A DNA stretch of 50,409 nt, taken from positions 1 through 50,409 of the forward strand of contig NZ_AODH01000040.1 of assembly GCF_000525915.1 (NCBI RefSeq), given 5' to 3'. The position numbers and the translations under genes were made by a program. Below the pieces are notes generated by a model. The model saw only the letters and a program-made list of their open reading frames with translations, made no database searches and had not been told where the DNA came from. The stretch comes from Brochothrix campestris FSL F6-1037. Lineage in GTDB: Bacteria; Bacillota; Bacilli; Lactobacillales; Listeriaceae. Positions 33,547-41,202 of the stretch are shown here, one piece after another (the stretch's first letter is position 1; every line of letters starts with the position of its first letter).

Positions 33547-33707
33547 TTATAAAACCCCCATTTAAAGTATTAAAAAAGTCGGCCACCACTAGATGTAACC
33601 GTTTTCTTTTCTCTTTAAGTATAGCTAATGTCACTGCACTTGTCTATTGAACGATACCTATTAAGTTATATCATGTGACAAATAGACAAACGAACTAATA
33701 CTTTTAC

Positions 33708-33736
33708 TTGTCGGTTGCACGCTCATTCGTTAAAAT
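33708..33736 (+). promoter_or_regulatory. Promoter of the asparaginase gene
   Basis: TTGTCG (33708-33713) and TAAAAT (33731-33736) are 17 bases apart. The motif TAGACAAACGAA occurs twice around it (about 33683 and 33746), a possible operator pair. GAAGGAGG precedes the ATG. Confidence 0.55.
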
Positions 33737-33772
33737 AGAAAAAGATAGACAAACGAATGAAGGAGGCTTATC

Positions 33773-34780
33773 ATGAAAATTCTCGTATTAGCAACCGGGG
33801 GCACAATCGCTTCTGTTGAAACCGCTAATGGGTTGCTTCCTGGATTAAATGTTCAAGAATTACGCAACTATTTTTCAGAACAAAACAACACACGTCAACA
33901 TAGTGACTTAACACTTGATTTCCATCTTTTAATGAACAAAGACAGTACAAATATGAGCCCGAATGACTGGGTTACTATTTCCCAGGCAATTGAACGCGAC
34001 TATAACAACTATGATGCCTTTATTGTGACACACGGCACAGATACACTCGGATATACTGCCGCCGCCCTGTCGTACATGCTACAAGGCGTCAACAAACCGA
34101 TTGTCTTAACTGGCTCACAAATTCCACTCAGCTTTCATAAAACGGATGCAAAACGGAACGTTCGCGACGCCCTCACTTATTGCTTAGAAGGCCAACCAGG
34201 CGTTGTCGTTGTGTTCGACGGCAAAGTCATTCAAGGTACACGAGCAGTTAAAATTCGCACCAAAAGTTATGATGCGTTCGCGAGCGTTAATCACCCGTAT
34301 ATCGCTCAGATTGAAGGCGGACATGTGACCATGACGACTTCTCCTGCGCAAACAGAGGAGACCATGCAGTTCAACACAACCATTTGCCCCGATATTTTCC
34401 TTTTGAAATTGTTCCCAGGCTTAAAAGCCTCTTTTTTCGAGGCAATCGCAAAAGATTATGATGGCATCATCATTGAAAGTTTCGGAAATGGCGGGTTGCC
34501 GTTTGAAGATGAGAACATCCTTGAACAGGTCGGAAAACTGACAGAACAAGGCGTGTCAGTTGTGATGACAACGCAATGTTTAGAGGAAGGCGAAAACTTA
34601 CTGCTCTATGAAGTGGGCCAAAAAGTGGCGCAATACCCTGTCATTTTATCTGGCGATATGAATACTGAAGCCATCGTCCCAAAACTAATGTGGGTATTAG
34701 GCCAAACGAAAGATCCAATTGCCGTAAAACGATTGTTCGAAACACCGATTGGTGGCGACTTGTCAGCTGACTGGGCTTAA
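33773..34780 (+). CDS. ansA: L-asparaginase
   Basis: The 335-residue protein is a type I-like asparaginase hydrolysing L-asparagine to aspartate and ammonia. It has the first catalytic threonine in LATGGTIASVE (residues 6-16) and the second in FIVTHGTDTLGYTAAAL (about 80-96). TGSQIPLS and the downstream lysine region (SGDMNTEAIVPKLMW) are also typical. No signal peptide, so it is cytoplasmic. It stands alone, divergent from the dehydrogenase. All family motifs are intact. Confidence 0.93.
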   Translation: MKILVLATGGTIASVETANGLLPGLNVQELRNYFSEQNNTRQHSDLTLDFHLLMNKDSTNMSPNDWVTISQAIERDYNNYDAFIVTHGTDTLGYTAAALSYMLQGVNKPIVLTGSQIPLSFHKTDAKRNVRDALTYCLEGQPGVVVVFDGKVIQGTRAVKIRTKSYDAFASVNHPYIAQIEGGHVTMTTSPAQTEETMQFNTTICPDIFLLKLFPGLKASFFEAIAKDYDGIIIESFGNGGLPFEDENILEQVGKLTEQGVSVVMTTQCLEEGENLLLYEVGQKVAQYPVILSGDMNTEAIVPKLMWVLGQTKDPIAVKRLFETPIGGDLSADWA

Positions 34781-34800
34781 ATACACCTAAAAGCAGGTTA

Positions 34801-34834
34801 ATTGACTTTGGCTACAAGAACACTTGACTTAAAA
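34801..34834 (+). repeat. Fragment resembling the 3'-UTR module
   Basis: GACTTTGGCTACAAG and CACTTGACTTAAAAGAA closely match 23270-23303 of copy 3. The fragment ends at the terminator hairpin, between the ansA stop and its terminator. It could be a decayed module or the conserved terminator-proximal end, because both ends of the module carry related inverted sequences. Confidence 0.5.
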
Positions 34835-34864
34835 GAAGCCACCCGCATAGCGGGTGGCTTCTTT
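34835..34864. terminator. Bidirectional terminator between ansA and the PTS gene
   Basis: GAAGCCACCCG (34835-34845) and CGGGTGGCTTC (34851-34861) are perfect 11-base arms. TTT follows on the right and AAAA precedes on the left, so it serves both convergent genes. Confidence 0.85.
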
Positions 34865-34874
34865 GTTAAACTTA

Positions 34875-36740
34875 TTATTTTGAAACTGTTACAATCGCAT
34901 CATTCATTTTCACTGCGCCTGTTGTTTGCGCGAATGAGAAGTCTGCGTAATCTGCTGTATTTGTGACGATAACCATTGTTGTTGTATCGTATTCTTTCGA
35001 TTTAATGCCTTCAATATTAAATTTACCAAGTACTTCACCACGTTTAACGTGAGCACCAGTTGAAGTTGTCATCTCAAAGAATTCGCCGTTCAACTCAACT
35101 GTATTAATACCGATATGAATTAATACTTCGATTCCTTGCTCTGATTTAATACCAATTGCGTGTTGTGTACCGTAAAGAATAATAACTTCACCATCAACAG
35201 GTGCTGTTACAACACCTTCACTCGGGATGACCGCGAAACCTTTACCCATAATTTCAGCACTGAAAACAGGATCGTTAACATCTTTCAATTCAACTAATTC
35301 ACCTGTTAAAGGTGATGTGATTGTGTTAGCTGCTACTGCAGGCACTGTTGTTTCTGCTTTTGCTTGAGTTGTTGTAGCAGTCGCTGTTTGTTTCGGTTTT
35401 GGTAAACCAAACATAATCGCACCAATCATACCGATTGCAATCGTAATAACAAAGGCAATCACTAATGCTGTAAAGTTAGAATTTTCACCCATAAAGAAGT
35501 TAAAGTATAGTGGGTTTAAAATCGGTGAGAACGTATCTGACGTTACACCACTGTAACTTACAATCGCACCACCGACTGCTGACGCAATTAAACCAATGAT
35601 AAACGGACGTTTGTATTTTAAGTTGACACCGTATAGTGCAGGTTCTGTAATACCAAAGAAACCAGCAATTGTTGCTGAAACAGCAACTTCTTTATCTTTA
35701 CCTTTTAAGCGGAAAATCATCCCCGCAACTGCTGATACTTGACCAAATACGGCAATTAACATCACCGGTAAAATGGTATCATAACCTAATGAATCGATGT
35801 TGATCATTGCAATCGGTAAAATGGCCCAGTGCATACCGAAAACAACAAGTAATTGGAATAAACCACCTAAGATTAAACCAGCAATTAATGGATTTAAGTC
35901 ATAAGCGTATGTGTAAACTTTTGAAATCCAATCACCAACAAGCGTGCCTAAAGGCCCGATGAATAAGAACGCTAATACGCCAGCTACTAATAAGGTGAAG
36001 AATGGTACAAAAACAATTTTCGCTGCTGCCGGAATGATTTTTTTGAAGAATCGTTCAACGTAAGACGTTACCCAGATTGCTAAAATCGTCGGTACAACCG
36101 CACCACCGTATTTATTAAAGTCGACATTGTAACCAAATGGTTTGAATACAAGTTCGCCGATTGATGGATCAACTAATGGATAAACCATTGCCGAAGCAAT
36201 CGCCAAGGCGATAAAGCGATTCATCTTGAAGGCATCTGCCGCTGTAATCGCAATAAACAATGGAAGGAACTTGAAGATACCTGTTGAAATTGCTGTTAGC
36301 ATTACATACGTTAATGATGTTTTAGTAATAACATCATACATTTCTAATGTGTTAACCAATGCCATTACGATACCAGCACCGGCAAGAACACCAATATACG
36401 GTGTGAAGAATGACGCAATCACTGCCAATGCGCCGCTTGCTGATTTTTTCTTCGGTGTGTTATCTTGAGCTGCTTCACCGTTACTGTTCACATTATAGTT
36501 GTTGTTGATTGATGTGTAAACGTCATTTACTTCTGAACCGATCACGACTTGATATTGACCGCCACCACGAACAACTGACATAACTTTGTCAACTGACTCG
36601 AGCGCTTCTTTGTTTGCTTTTGATTCATCTTTCAAGACGAAACGTAAACGTGTGGCACAGTGCACGACTGAATCAACGTTTTGTTCGCCTCCGACATTTT
36701 CAACGATTTTCGCTGCAATATCTTTGTACTTATCTGCCAT
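34875..36740 (-). CDS. bglF: Beta-glucoside PTS EIIBCA (second system)
   Basis: The 621-residue protein has EIIB (phosphocysteine in VVHCATRLRFVLKDES), EIIC (about 105-450, with FFGITEPALYGVNLKYKRPF) and EIIA (about 475-621, PLTGELVELKDVNDPVFSAE; phosphohistidine in VLIHIGINTVELNGEFF). It is clearly more distant from the three tandem paralogues at 23596-29095 than they are from each other. It lies downstream of a second LicT-type antiterminator and a RAT, so it is likely a separate sugar system with its own sensor. Length is typical. Confidence 0.9.
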   Translation of the reverse strand: MADKYKDIAAKIVENVGGEQNVDSVVHCATRLRFVLKDESKANKEALESVDKVMSVVRGGGQYQVVIGSEVNDVYTSINNNYNVNSNGEAAQDNTPKKKSASGALAVIASFFTPYIGVLAGAGIVMALVNTLEMYDVITKTSLTYVMLTAISTGIFKFLPLFIAITAADAFKMNRFIALAIASAMVYPLVDPSIGELVFKPFGYNVDFNKYGGAVVPTILAIWVTSYVERFFKKIIPAAAKIVFVPFFTLLVAGVLAFLFIGPLGTLVGDWISKVYTYAYDLNPLIAGLILGGLFQLLVVFGMHWAILPIAMINIDSLGYDTILPVMLIAVFGQVSAVAGMIFRLKGKDKEVAVSATIAGFFGITEPALYGVNLKYKRPFIIGLIASAVGGAIVSYSGVTSDTFSPILNPLYFNFFMGENSNFTALVIAFVITIAIGMIGAIMFGLPKPKQTATATTTQAKAETTVPAVAANTITSPLTGELVELKDVNDPVFSAEIMGKGFAVIPSEGVVTAPVDGEVIILYGTQHAIGIKSEQGIEVLIHIGINTVELNGEFFEMTTSTGAHVKRGEVLGKFNIEGIKSKEYDTTTMVIVTNTADYADFSFAQTTGAVKMNDAIVTVSK

Positions 36741-36777
36741 TACAAATTCCTCCTATGTATGGTTCTTGTTATGATTA

Positions 36778-36853
36778 CAAAAAAAATAACCAAAGACACC
36801 CGACAATAAGTCTAGGAGTACTTTGGTTATGCCTGATCGAATCAGTAACAAGC
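36778..36853 (-). promoter_or_regulatory. RAT/terminator switch of the second PTS
   Basis: The RAT at 36825-36853 (GTTACTG, loop, CAGGCATAACC) overlaps a perfect 10-bp terminator stem ATAACCAAAG/CTTTGGTTAT (36786-36795, 36821-36830) followed by eight U on the minus strand. It is the closest in the window to the classical LicT/BglG site. Confidence 0.9.
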
Positions 36854-36866
36854 CATTATCTATATG

Positions 36867-36894
36867 AAACCGATTTCTCATGGTACCGGTTTCT
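36867..36894. promoter_or_regulatory. Inverted repeat upstream of the RAT, possible cre or operator
   Basis: GAAACCG (36867-36873) and CGGTTTC (36888-36894) form an inverted repeat. TGAAACCGATTTCT (36866-36879) also resembles a cre site with one deviation. It lies between the antiterminator gene and the RAT, where a promoter for the PTS gene would be. Confidence 0.35.
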
Positions 36895-36930
36895 TTTACT
36901 TCGTAATAATAACAAAAAAAAGGGGGTAAA

Positions 36931-37749
36931 TCAAGAGACATTTCGATTTATATGAATAATTAAATAAAGTTTTTCATCTTCACTTAAAGTCCAACCGTAC
37001 ATTTCACCTAAGTATTGCTCAATTTTATGAATGCATTGGTCTTCAGCAACATAGCGTTCCTTCATCAATCCGTACATTTCATCGACTTTACCTTCAATCA
37101 CTTCATTGCCTAAGTGTCGGATCACAAAAAACTTCAAATGCGTTATAAACCGTTGATACATAAATGACTCTTCGTCAAATTCAACATTAAAATGATACTG
37201 CACAATATTTAAGATATTTGTTAATATTTTCATGACTGATGTTGTTTCATGAAAATCAGAGCGACCGATTTCATCATTAATAAAATGCAACGCAATTGAA
37301 CTCGCCTCATCCTTCGGTATTTTACGCCCCGTCTCTTTACTCAAGTAGGTAATTGCCTGGATACCAATTTCATAGTGGATTGGAAAAAAATGTTTAATTT
37401 CCCAGTTTAACGGGTTTTTTATATCCATTTCTGCCTCAAATCGTTGCAAAGCAAAATCGATATGATCTGCCAACGTGACAAAAACCGACATATTTAACGT
37501 TTTATTTAGAATTTGTTCACCCATTTTAACAACTGCGTGTGTGTATTCTATCACTTCAGCCGAATAACGTTGTAAGAGATCGACTGATGTATTTTGTGGA
37601 ACACTATATTTTTTTTCAATTATGTTAAGGTCTGTTAATTCATAAGGCGTCTTCGGAAAGCCAATCCCTTTGCCCGTAACAATGAGTTCTACACCGTTAT
37701 CATCGAGCGCCATTGCAAAATTATTATTGATTTTCTTCATTATTTTCAT
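36931..37749 (-). CDS. Second LicT/BglG-family antiterminator
   Basis: The 272-residue protein has a CAT RNA-binding domain (MKIMKKINNNFAMALDD, IVTGKGIGF) and two PRDs. Histidines are in LADHIDFALQR, ALHFINDE, THLKFFVIRHLG and LYLIIHINR. It should bind the RAT at 36825-36853 immediately downstream and be controlled by the EIIBCA encoded next to it. AAAGGAC precedes the ATG. Unlike the first licT, no RAT is visible in its own leader. Its CAT domain differs from the first, which may set RAT preference. Confidence 0.9.
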   Translation of the reverse strand: MKIMKKINNNFAMALDDNGVELIVTGKGIGFPKTPYELTDLNIIEKKYSVPQNTSVDLLQRYSAEVIEYTHAVVKMGEQILNKTLNMSVFVTLADHIDFALQRFEAEMDIKNPLNWEIKHFFPIHYEIGIQAITYLSKETGRKIPKDEASSIALHFINDEIGRSDFHETTSVMKILTNILNIVQYHFNVEFDEESFMYQRFITHLKFFVIRHLGNEVIEGKVDEMYGLMKERYVAEDQCIHKIEQYLGEMYGWTLSEDEKLYLIIHINRNVS

Positions 37750-37800
37750 ATATACACCGTCCTTTCTTCTCTAGTAAAAACCGTTAATGGCATAACAATC

Positions 37801-37829
37801 ATTCTATACATCACCGTTTTTTTTGTCAA
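37801..37829 (-). promoter_or_regulatory. Promoter of the second antiterminator gene
   Basis: Minus-strand TTGACA (37824-37829) and TAGAAT (37801-37806) are exactly 17 bases apart. The spacer contains the motif TCACCGTTTTTT (plus-strand reading), which recurs in the divergent promoter at 37880. Confidence 0.75.
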
Positions 37830-37871
37830 TTAAAAAATAAAGCCTTTTCATGCATATAAAACAGCTAACAA

Positions 37872-37901
37872 TTGGATATCTCACCGTTTTTTCATTATAA
37901 T
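37872..37901 (+). promoter_or_regulatory. Promoter of the Mga-type regulator
   Basis: TTGGAT (37872-37877) and TATAAT (37896-37901) are 18 bases apart. The spacer holds a second copy of TCACCGTTTTTT, suggesting one factor controls both divergent genes. Confidence 0.7.
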
Positions 37902-37949
37902 AGGAAGAAATAACCGTAAAATCCCATTATTACTGAAAGGACGTTTCTT

Positions 37950-39422
37950 ATGCGCACACTCTTAAATAATAATTCCTTACGTCGCCTTAAATTTATGGAG
38001 CTGCTCTATAATACGAAGGATTGGCTAACCTTAAAACAAATCGCGACCGATATTGACTGTTCAGAGCGTGTTCTTCGTGTCGATATTAGCCACATTAACG
38101 AAACCTATATGCCCTTTTCAATTGTAACTTCACAAAAAAAAGGGGTTAAACTTGAATATCCGACCAACTATTCGCTCGAATTTGTGTTTCAACAAATATT
38201 GACCGATAGCATCGAGTTTACTGTGCTCGAAAAGATTCTTCTTGACGAGTCATTCGATATCATAGATTTAGCGAACACACTTTACACAAGTCCCTCAACA
38301 CTCAACCGCATCATTAATAAAAATAATAAACTCCTATTAGAACGTGATATTAAAATCCATACTCAACCATGCTATATCGGCGGAAATGAACTGAACATTC
38401 GTAATTTACTGTCGCAGTTTTTACTTGAAAAATACGGTGCTTACAACTCACCTTTTACGACTCATCAAATTCAAACCGTCGATTACTTATACGAAATGAT
38501 GTGCGAAACTGTCAATGAAACACCTGCGATGCAAGACCGCTTACGTCTTCGATATTGGTTCATGGCCTCAATCATTCGTATTAATAACGGTCACCATCTT
38601 ACACTTGAAAGCAATGAGGTGCCTCAAGAAGTCAAACAACTCTATCAAAATGAACAACTACAAATAGCCTTCACTTTCTTACTAGACTGCGAATTCACGC
38701 CTACTATTTTAATGGAGTTACTTGTTATTTTTGCTGACATTAACTACTTCAGCAATACTTCTGCGTTAAAAACACATCTTAAGCAAACAACTACAGACAA
38801 TCTACTTGCTCGAAACATCTATACTTTTTTGACAAACTTGTCTGAGAACACCCACATTCCATTAACTAATATTGATGAAGTCGCTTTGCAACTCTACAAT
38901 AAACATTATCTTCTGGTCGGACCTAACTACATTATCTACAATCGTAAAGCACTTTTTGCTAAACGTATTCGTGAAGTTTATCCCTTTTTTGTTGCAAGTG
39001 TTCAACAGGAACTTTCAAAATTATCAAGTGCTCAAGATTTCTATTATAAAGACTATGCCGTTAATGAAATTCTTTATACCTTATTGATTCATTGGGAGAA
39101 TTTCATTACCCTGCTAGAAAAGGCTTTACCGCCTCTAACTGTCGGATTGTATTCTGACTTCGACAATGCACATTCTCGTTTTGTCGAAGGCATTCTACAT
39201 TACTATTTCGGTAAACATTTACAGTTCGTCCATATTCAAGATATTAGTGATATACCCGATATTTCTTTGTTAATCACTACTATTTCATCCTTGAACTTCT
39301 TAGAGATGCCTGTGATTTGTATCGATCCACTACCATCACCAAAAAATCTGTTAGAAATCCAACAAGCGTTGCAGTCATTCAATGACAGACCAAACTATCT
39401 TGCTTCGAAATATTTCTTGTAG
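37950..39422 (+). CDS. Mga/AtxA-type PRD-containing regulator 1
   Basis: The 490-residue protein has an N-terminal helix-turn-helix region (about 15-75: LTLKQIATDIDCSERVLRVDI). A second HTH-like segment follows (about 115-165: DLANTLYTSPSTLNRIINKNNK), then PRD-like helical domains and an EIIB-like C-terminal region (about 400-490: TVGLYSDFDNAHSRFVEGIL). This is the Mga/AtxA layout, in which PTS phosphorylation of histidines tunes activity. Its divergent position from the antiterminator and PTS suggests it controls that locus. It ends at a terminator carrying a decayed repeat module. Confidence 0.82.
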   Translation: MRTLLNNNSLRRLKFMELLYNTKDWLTLKQIATDIDCSERVLRVDISHINETYMPFSIVTSQKKGVKLEYPTNYSLEFVFQQILTDSIEFTVLEKILLDESFDIIDLANTLYTSPSTLNRIINKNNKLLLERDIKIHTQPCYIGGNELNIRNLLSQFLLEKYGAYNSPFTTHQIQTVDYLYEMMCETVNETPAMQDRLRLRYWFMASIIRINNGHHLTLESNEVPQEVKQLYQNEQLQIAFTFLLDCEFTPTILMELLVIFADINYFSNTSALKTHLKQTTTDNLLARNIYTFLTNLSENTHIPLTNIDEVALQLYNKHYLLVGPNYIIYNRKALFAKRIREVYPFFVASVQQELSKLSSAQDFYYKDYAVNEILYTLLIHWENFITLLEKALPPLTVGLYSDFDNAHSRFVEGILHYYFGKHLQFVHIQDISDIPDISLLITTISSLNFLEMPVICIDPLPSPKNLLEIQQALQSFNDRPNYLASKYFL

Positions 39423-39460
39423 TGAAAAGCGGTTACATCAGCTCGCTACAGCGCCGCTTA

Positions 39461-39520
39461 TCTCGTAACCAAAGTCGGTTGACTTATTACTTCAAAATCA
39501 ATTAAACTTTTCGACAATCT
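39461..39520 (-). repeat. Decayed 3'-UTR module before the Mga terminator
   Basis: Its reverse complement reads AGATTGTCGAAAAGTTTAAT, then runs to CGACTTTGGTTACGAGATA. This parallels the first 75 bases of the copy at 23210, including the paired ends. It lies between the stop of the plus-strand regulator gene and its terminator, with the CAGATTGTAG-like end touching the hairpin, as in the full copies. Confidence 0.6.
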
Positions 39521-39547
39521 AGACCTTGCCGTTGCAAGGTCTTTTTT
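39521..39547 (+). terminator. Terminator of Mga-type regulator 1
   Basis: AGACCTTGC (39521-39529) and GCAAGGTCT (39534-39542) pair around CGTT and are followed by T6. Confidence 0.9.
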
Positions 39548-39549
39548 AG

Positions 39550-39805
39550 TCAAGAAAGTGACCAAATAGCTTCAATTATATAGCCAACCAGCATCATCAT
39601 AAAAAAACTTACCATTACTAATATATTACCTAAAATGAGCAATTGTTTTTTTGTAGGTAGTGCAAAAAGGACACCTATAACACCAATAATGGGTGTAAAT
39701 ACAACGGCTGGATTTGAAGTTGCATTGAAAAAAAAAGGGCAGCCACAAACACACACCACCAACAAGACAAATTAAAGCGATATAATTATAAATTTTAAAC
39801 ATCAT
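39550..39805 (-). CDS. Small three-helix membrane protein (frameshifted)
   Basis: About 85 residues. A start ATGATG at 39805 (MMFKIYNYIALICLVGG) with GGAGAGG upstream runs into A9 39728-39736, after which the frame continues in NPAVVFTPIIGVIGVLFALP and LGNILVMVSFFMMMLVGYI. One indel in the A9 run gives a continuous protein of three hydrophobic segments. I do not recognise the family. Its ribosome binding site lies only about 14 bases after the U tract of the small-RNA terminator at 39832-39866. No separate promoter fits between, so expression probably depends on read-through. Confidence 0.6.
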
Positions 39806-39831
39806 TTATTACCTCTCCTATAATTAGACAT

Positions 39832-39917
39832 AAAAAAAGAGAATACTAAAGGGGATTAGTACTCTCATGGGATAAGGGATATTTCTAGGGATATAATTAT
39901 TTTAGGGAAATAACTAT
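39832..39917 (-). ncRNA. C-rich small RNA unit 1 (UCCC motifs)
   Basis: A TATACT -10 (39924-39929 on plus) is followed by an AT-rich hairpin with a CCCTA loop, a C-rich segment (ATATCCCTTATCCCATG) and the terminator GAGAGTACTAA/TTAGTATTCTC plus U7 (39832-39866). There are five UCCC motifs in about 86 nt, including one in each hairpin loop. Such motifs pair with Shine-Dalgarno sequences in the Listeria LhrC family. The -35 is unclear. It may instead be a leader attenuator for the membrane protein just downstream. Confidence 0.65.
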
Positions 39918-40000
39918 ATTGATAGTATACACCTTGATTGGCATAACTTGCCTATCAAAAAATGACGCCCTTACGGCTTTTTTTGATAGACTTTTTCTTC

Positions 40001-40085
40001 AAAAAAAAGAGAACGCTAAAGGGGATTAGCGCTCTCATGGGATAAGGGATATTTCTAGGGATAATTATTTTAGGGAAATAATTAT
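40001..40085 (-). ncRNA. C-rich small RNA unit 2 (tandem copy)
   Basis: Nearly identical to unit 1 through CCCTAGAAATATCCCTTATC. It has its own TATACT -10 (40092-40097 on plus), a perfect AT hairpin ATAATTATTT/AAATAATTAT and the terminator GAGAGCGCTAA/TTAGCGTTCTC plus U8 (40001-40036). Compared with unit 1 the terminator stem changes TA to CG on one arm and TA to CG on the other, so pairing is preserved. This covariation supports a transcribed, folded RNA. Confidence 0.7.
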
Positions 40086-40183
40086 AGCCTAAGTATACTA
40101 TCTTTTTGAGGATGTGTGTTATCAAAAAAAACCTTTTGATGGGCATTTTTTGATAACCCCTTCTCCAGTTATAACTACATCAT

Positions 40184-40236
40184 AAAAAGAAGCACCCCCC
40201 AAAAAGTTAGCTTTTTGAGTTTAACTTTCCAGGGGC
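40184..40236 (-). terminator. Terminator of the PhnA-like gene
   Basis: CCCC and AAAGTTA (40197-40209) pair with TAACTTT and GGGG (40222-40235) with small bulges. On the minus strand a U-rich stretch (CTTCTTTTTAT) follows. Confidence 0.6.
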
Positions 40237-40264
40237 GATACATGCCTCTTTTGAAATGTACTAT

Positions 40265-40606
40265 TTAATTTTTCTTTACGAACTCAGATTTTAATTTCAT
40301 CGGGCCGAAACCATCAATTTTACAATCAATATTATGGTCTCCTTCAACAAGGCGAATATTTTTCACTTTCGTTCCCATTTTCAAATCAGACTGAGCTCCT
40401 TTTACTTTAAGGTTTTTCATCACTGTGACAGAATCACCATCTGTTAGTTGGTTCCCGTTAATATCTTTTACAATTAAGCCTTCTTCTTCTAATGGACTGT
40501 TAGTTGCTAATGTCCACTCGTGGGCGCATTCGGGGCAAATAAAATTTCCACGATCCTCATACGTGTATTCAGAGTTACACTCTGGACAATTGGGTAAATT
40601 ACTCAT
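40265..40606 (-). CDS. PhnA/YjdM-family zinc-ribbon protein
   Basis: The 113-residue protein has an N-terminal zinc ribbon ([27 protein letters not shown]: two CxxC pairs) and a C-terminal PhnA domain ([56 protein letters not shown]). Length and order match YjdM/PhnA proteins, whose precise role is unclear despite the alkylphosphonate name. GGAGG precedes the ATG. It is monocistronic. Confident family, unknown function. Confidence 0.93.
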   Translation of the reverse strand: MSNLPNCPECNSEYTYEDRGNFICPECAHEWTLATNSPLEEEGLIVKDINGNQLTDGDSVTVMKNLKVKGAQSDLKMGTKVKNIRLVEGDHNIDCKIDGFGPMKLKSEFVKKN

Positions 40607-40761
40607 TCGTACCTCCTGTATAGTTACTTATAATCACTACTTAATTATTATTATAAACAATTTAATAAACGCAAGCAAGCATCAATAGCTCGATGATTGA
40701 TACGTTTAAATAATTGTTTCCACTATCGTAATCGGATATGATTAAAAGAGATAGTTAAATC

Positions 40762-41202
40762 ATGACAAAGGATGTGTTTTATTTGCCTTCATTTAAACAA
40801 TTAACAGCACAAAAAGAAGCACTTACTGAACAACCTTGGTATTCATTCGACTCAATTGATGATAACCACATCACTACACGACCAGGTGTCTATTGTATCG
40901 CAAGCTCAAAGGATAAAGGGGCCTCGAAACAGATTATTTATATTAATCAAACTGATAACCTAAAAAATCATCTTACAAGCTATGTCAGCATAACAAACAT
41001 AACTACTTCGAAGTTAGAAAAGGCACTGGTTAATGATCCGCATCTCACGGCTATTCGTAGTATTGAACAAGCACACATCTATCTGAAAAACGACTGTTAT
41101 TACAAATTTTCACAAATTGATGATACACGTGAACGCCTTTTCTTAGAACACAGTCTTAAATTCACTCTATCACCACGTTATTTAACTGTCAGAGCAAATT
41201 AA
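40762..41202 (+). CDS. GIY-YIG-like protein with altered motifs
   Basis: The 146-residue protein contains TRPGVYCIASSKDK and, about 20 residues on, IIYINQTDNLKNHLTSY. These match the GIY and YIG strands and following helix of GIY-YIG nucleases, but GIY is GVY, YIG is YIN and the usual arginine after the helix start is replaced (KNH). LFLEHSLKF could be the later helix. If the fold is right, catalytic activity is doubtful. Its 3' end overlaps the end of the convergent response regulator by 4 bases. The ribosome binding site is weak (AAAGAGA). Confidence 0.5.
   Translation: MTKDVFYLPSFKQLTAQKEALTEQPWYSFDSIDDNHITTRPGVYCIASSKDKGASKQIIYINQTDNLKNHLTSYVSITNITTSKLEKALVNDPHLTAIRSIEQAHIYLKNDCYYKFSQIDDTRERLFLEHSLKFTLSPRYLTVRAN

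Larger units (their letters stand above)
39831..40165 (-). repeat. Tandem duplication containing both small RNA units
   Basis: Two units of about 165-170 bp each contain an A-tract inverted repeat (TATCAAAAAA...TTTTTTGATA), a -10 element, a hairpin, a C-rich strand and a terminator. The spacers between the inverted repeat and the -10 are diverged while the RNA parts are conserved. Confidence 0.75.

Noticed and set aside
34801..34864. Antisense small RNA or attenuator after ansA
   Set aside because: The hairpin is adequately explained as a bidirectional terminator; the upstream stretch is better read as a module fragment.
39955..40146. 63-codon reading frame on the minus strand over the small-RNA units
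   Set aside because: It spans promoter, hairpin and terminator elements, has no ribosome binding site, and the tandem copy does not preserve the frame.
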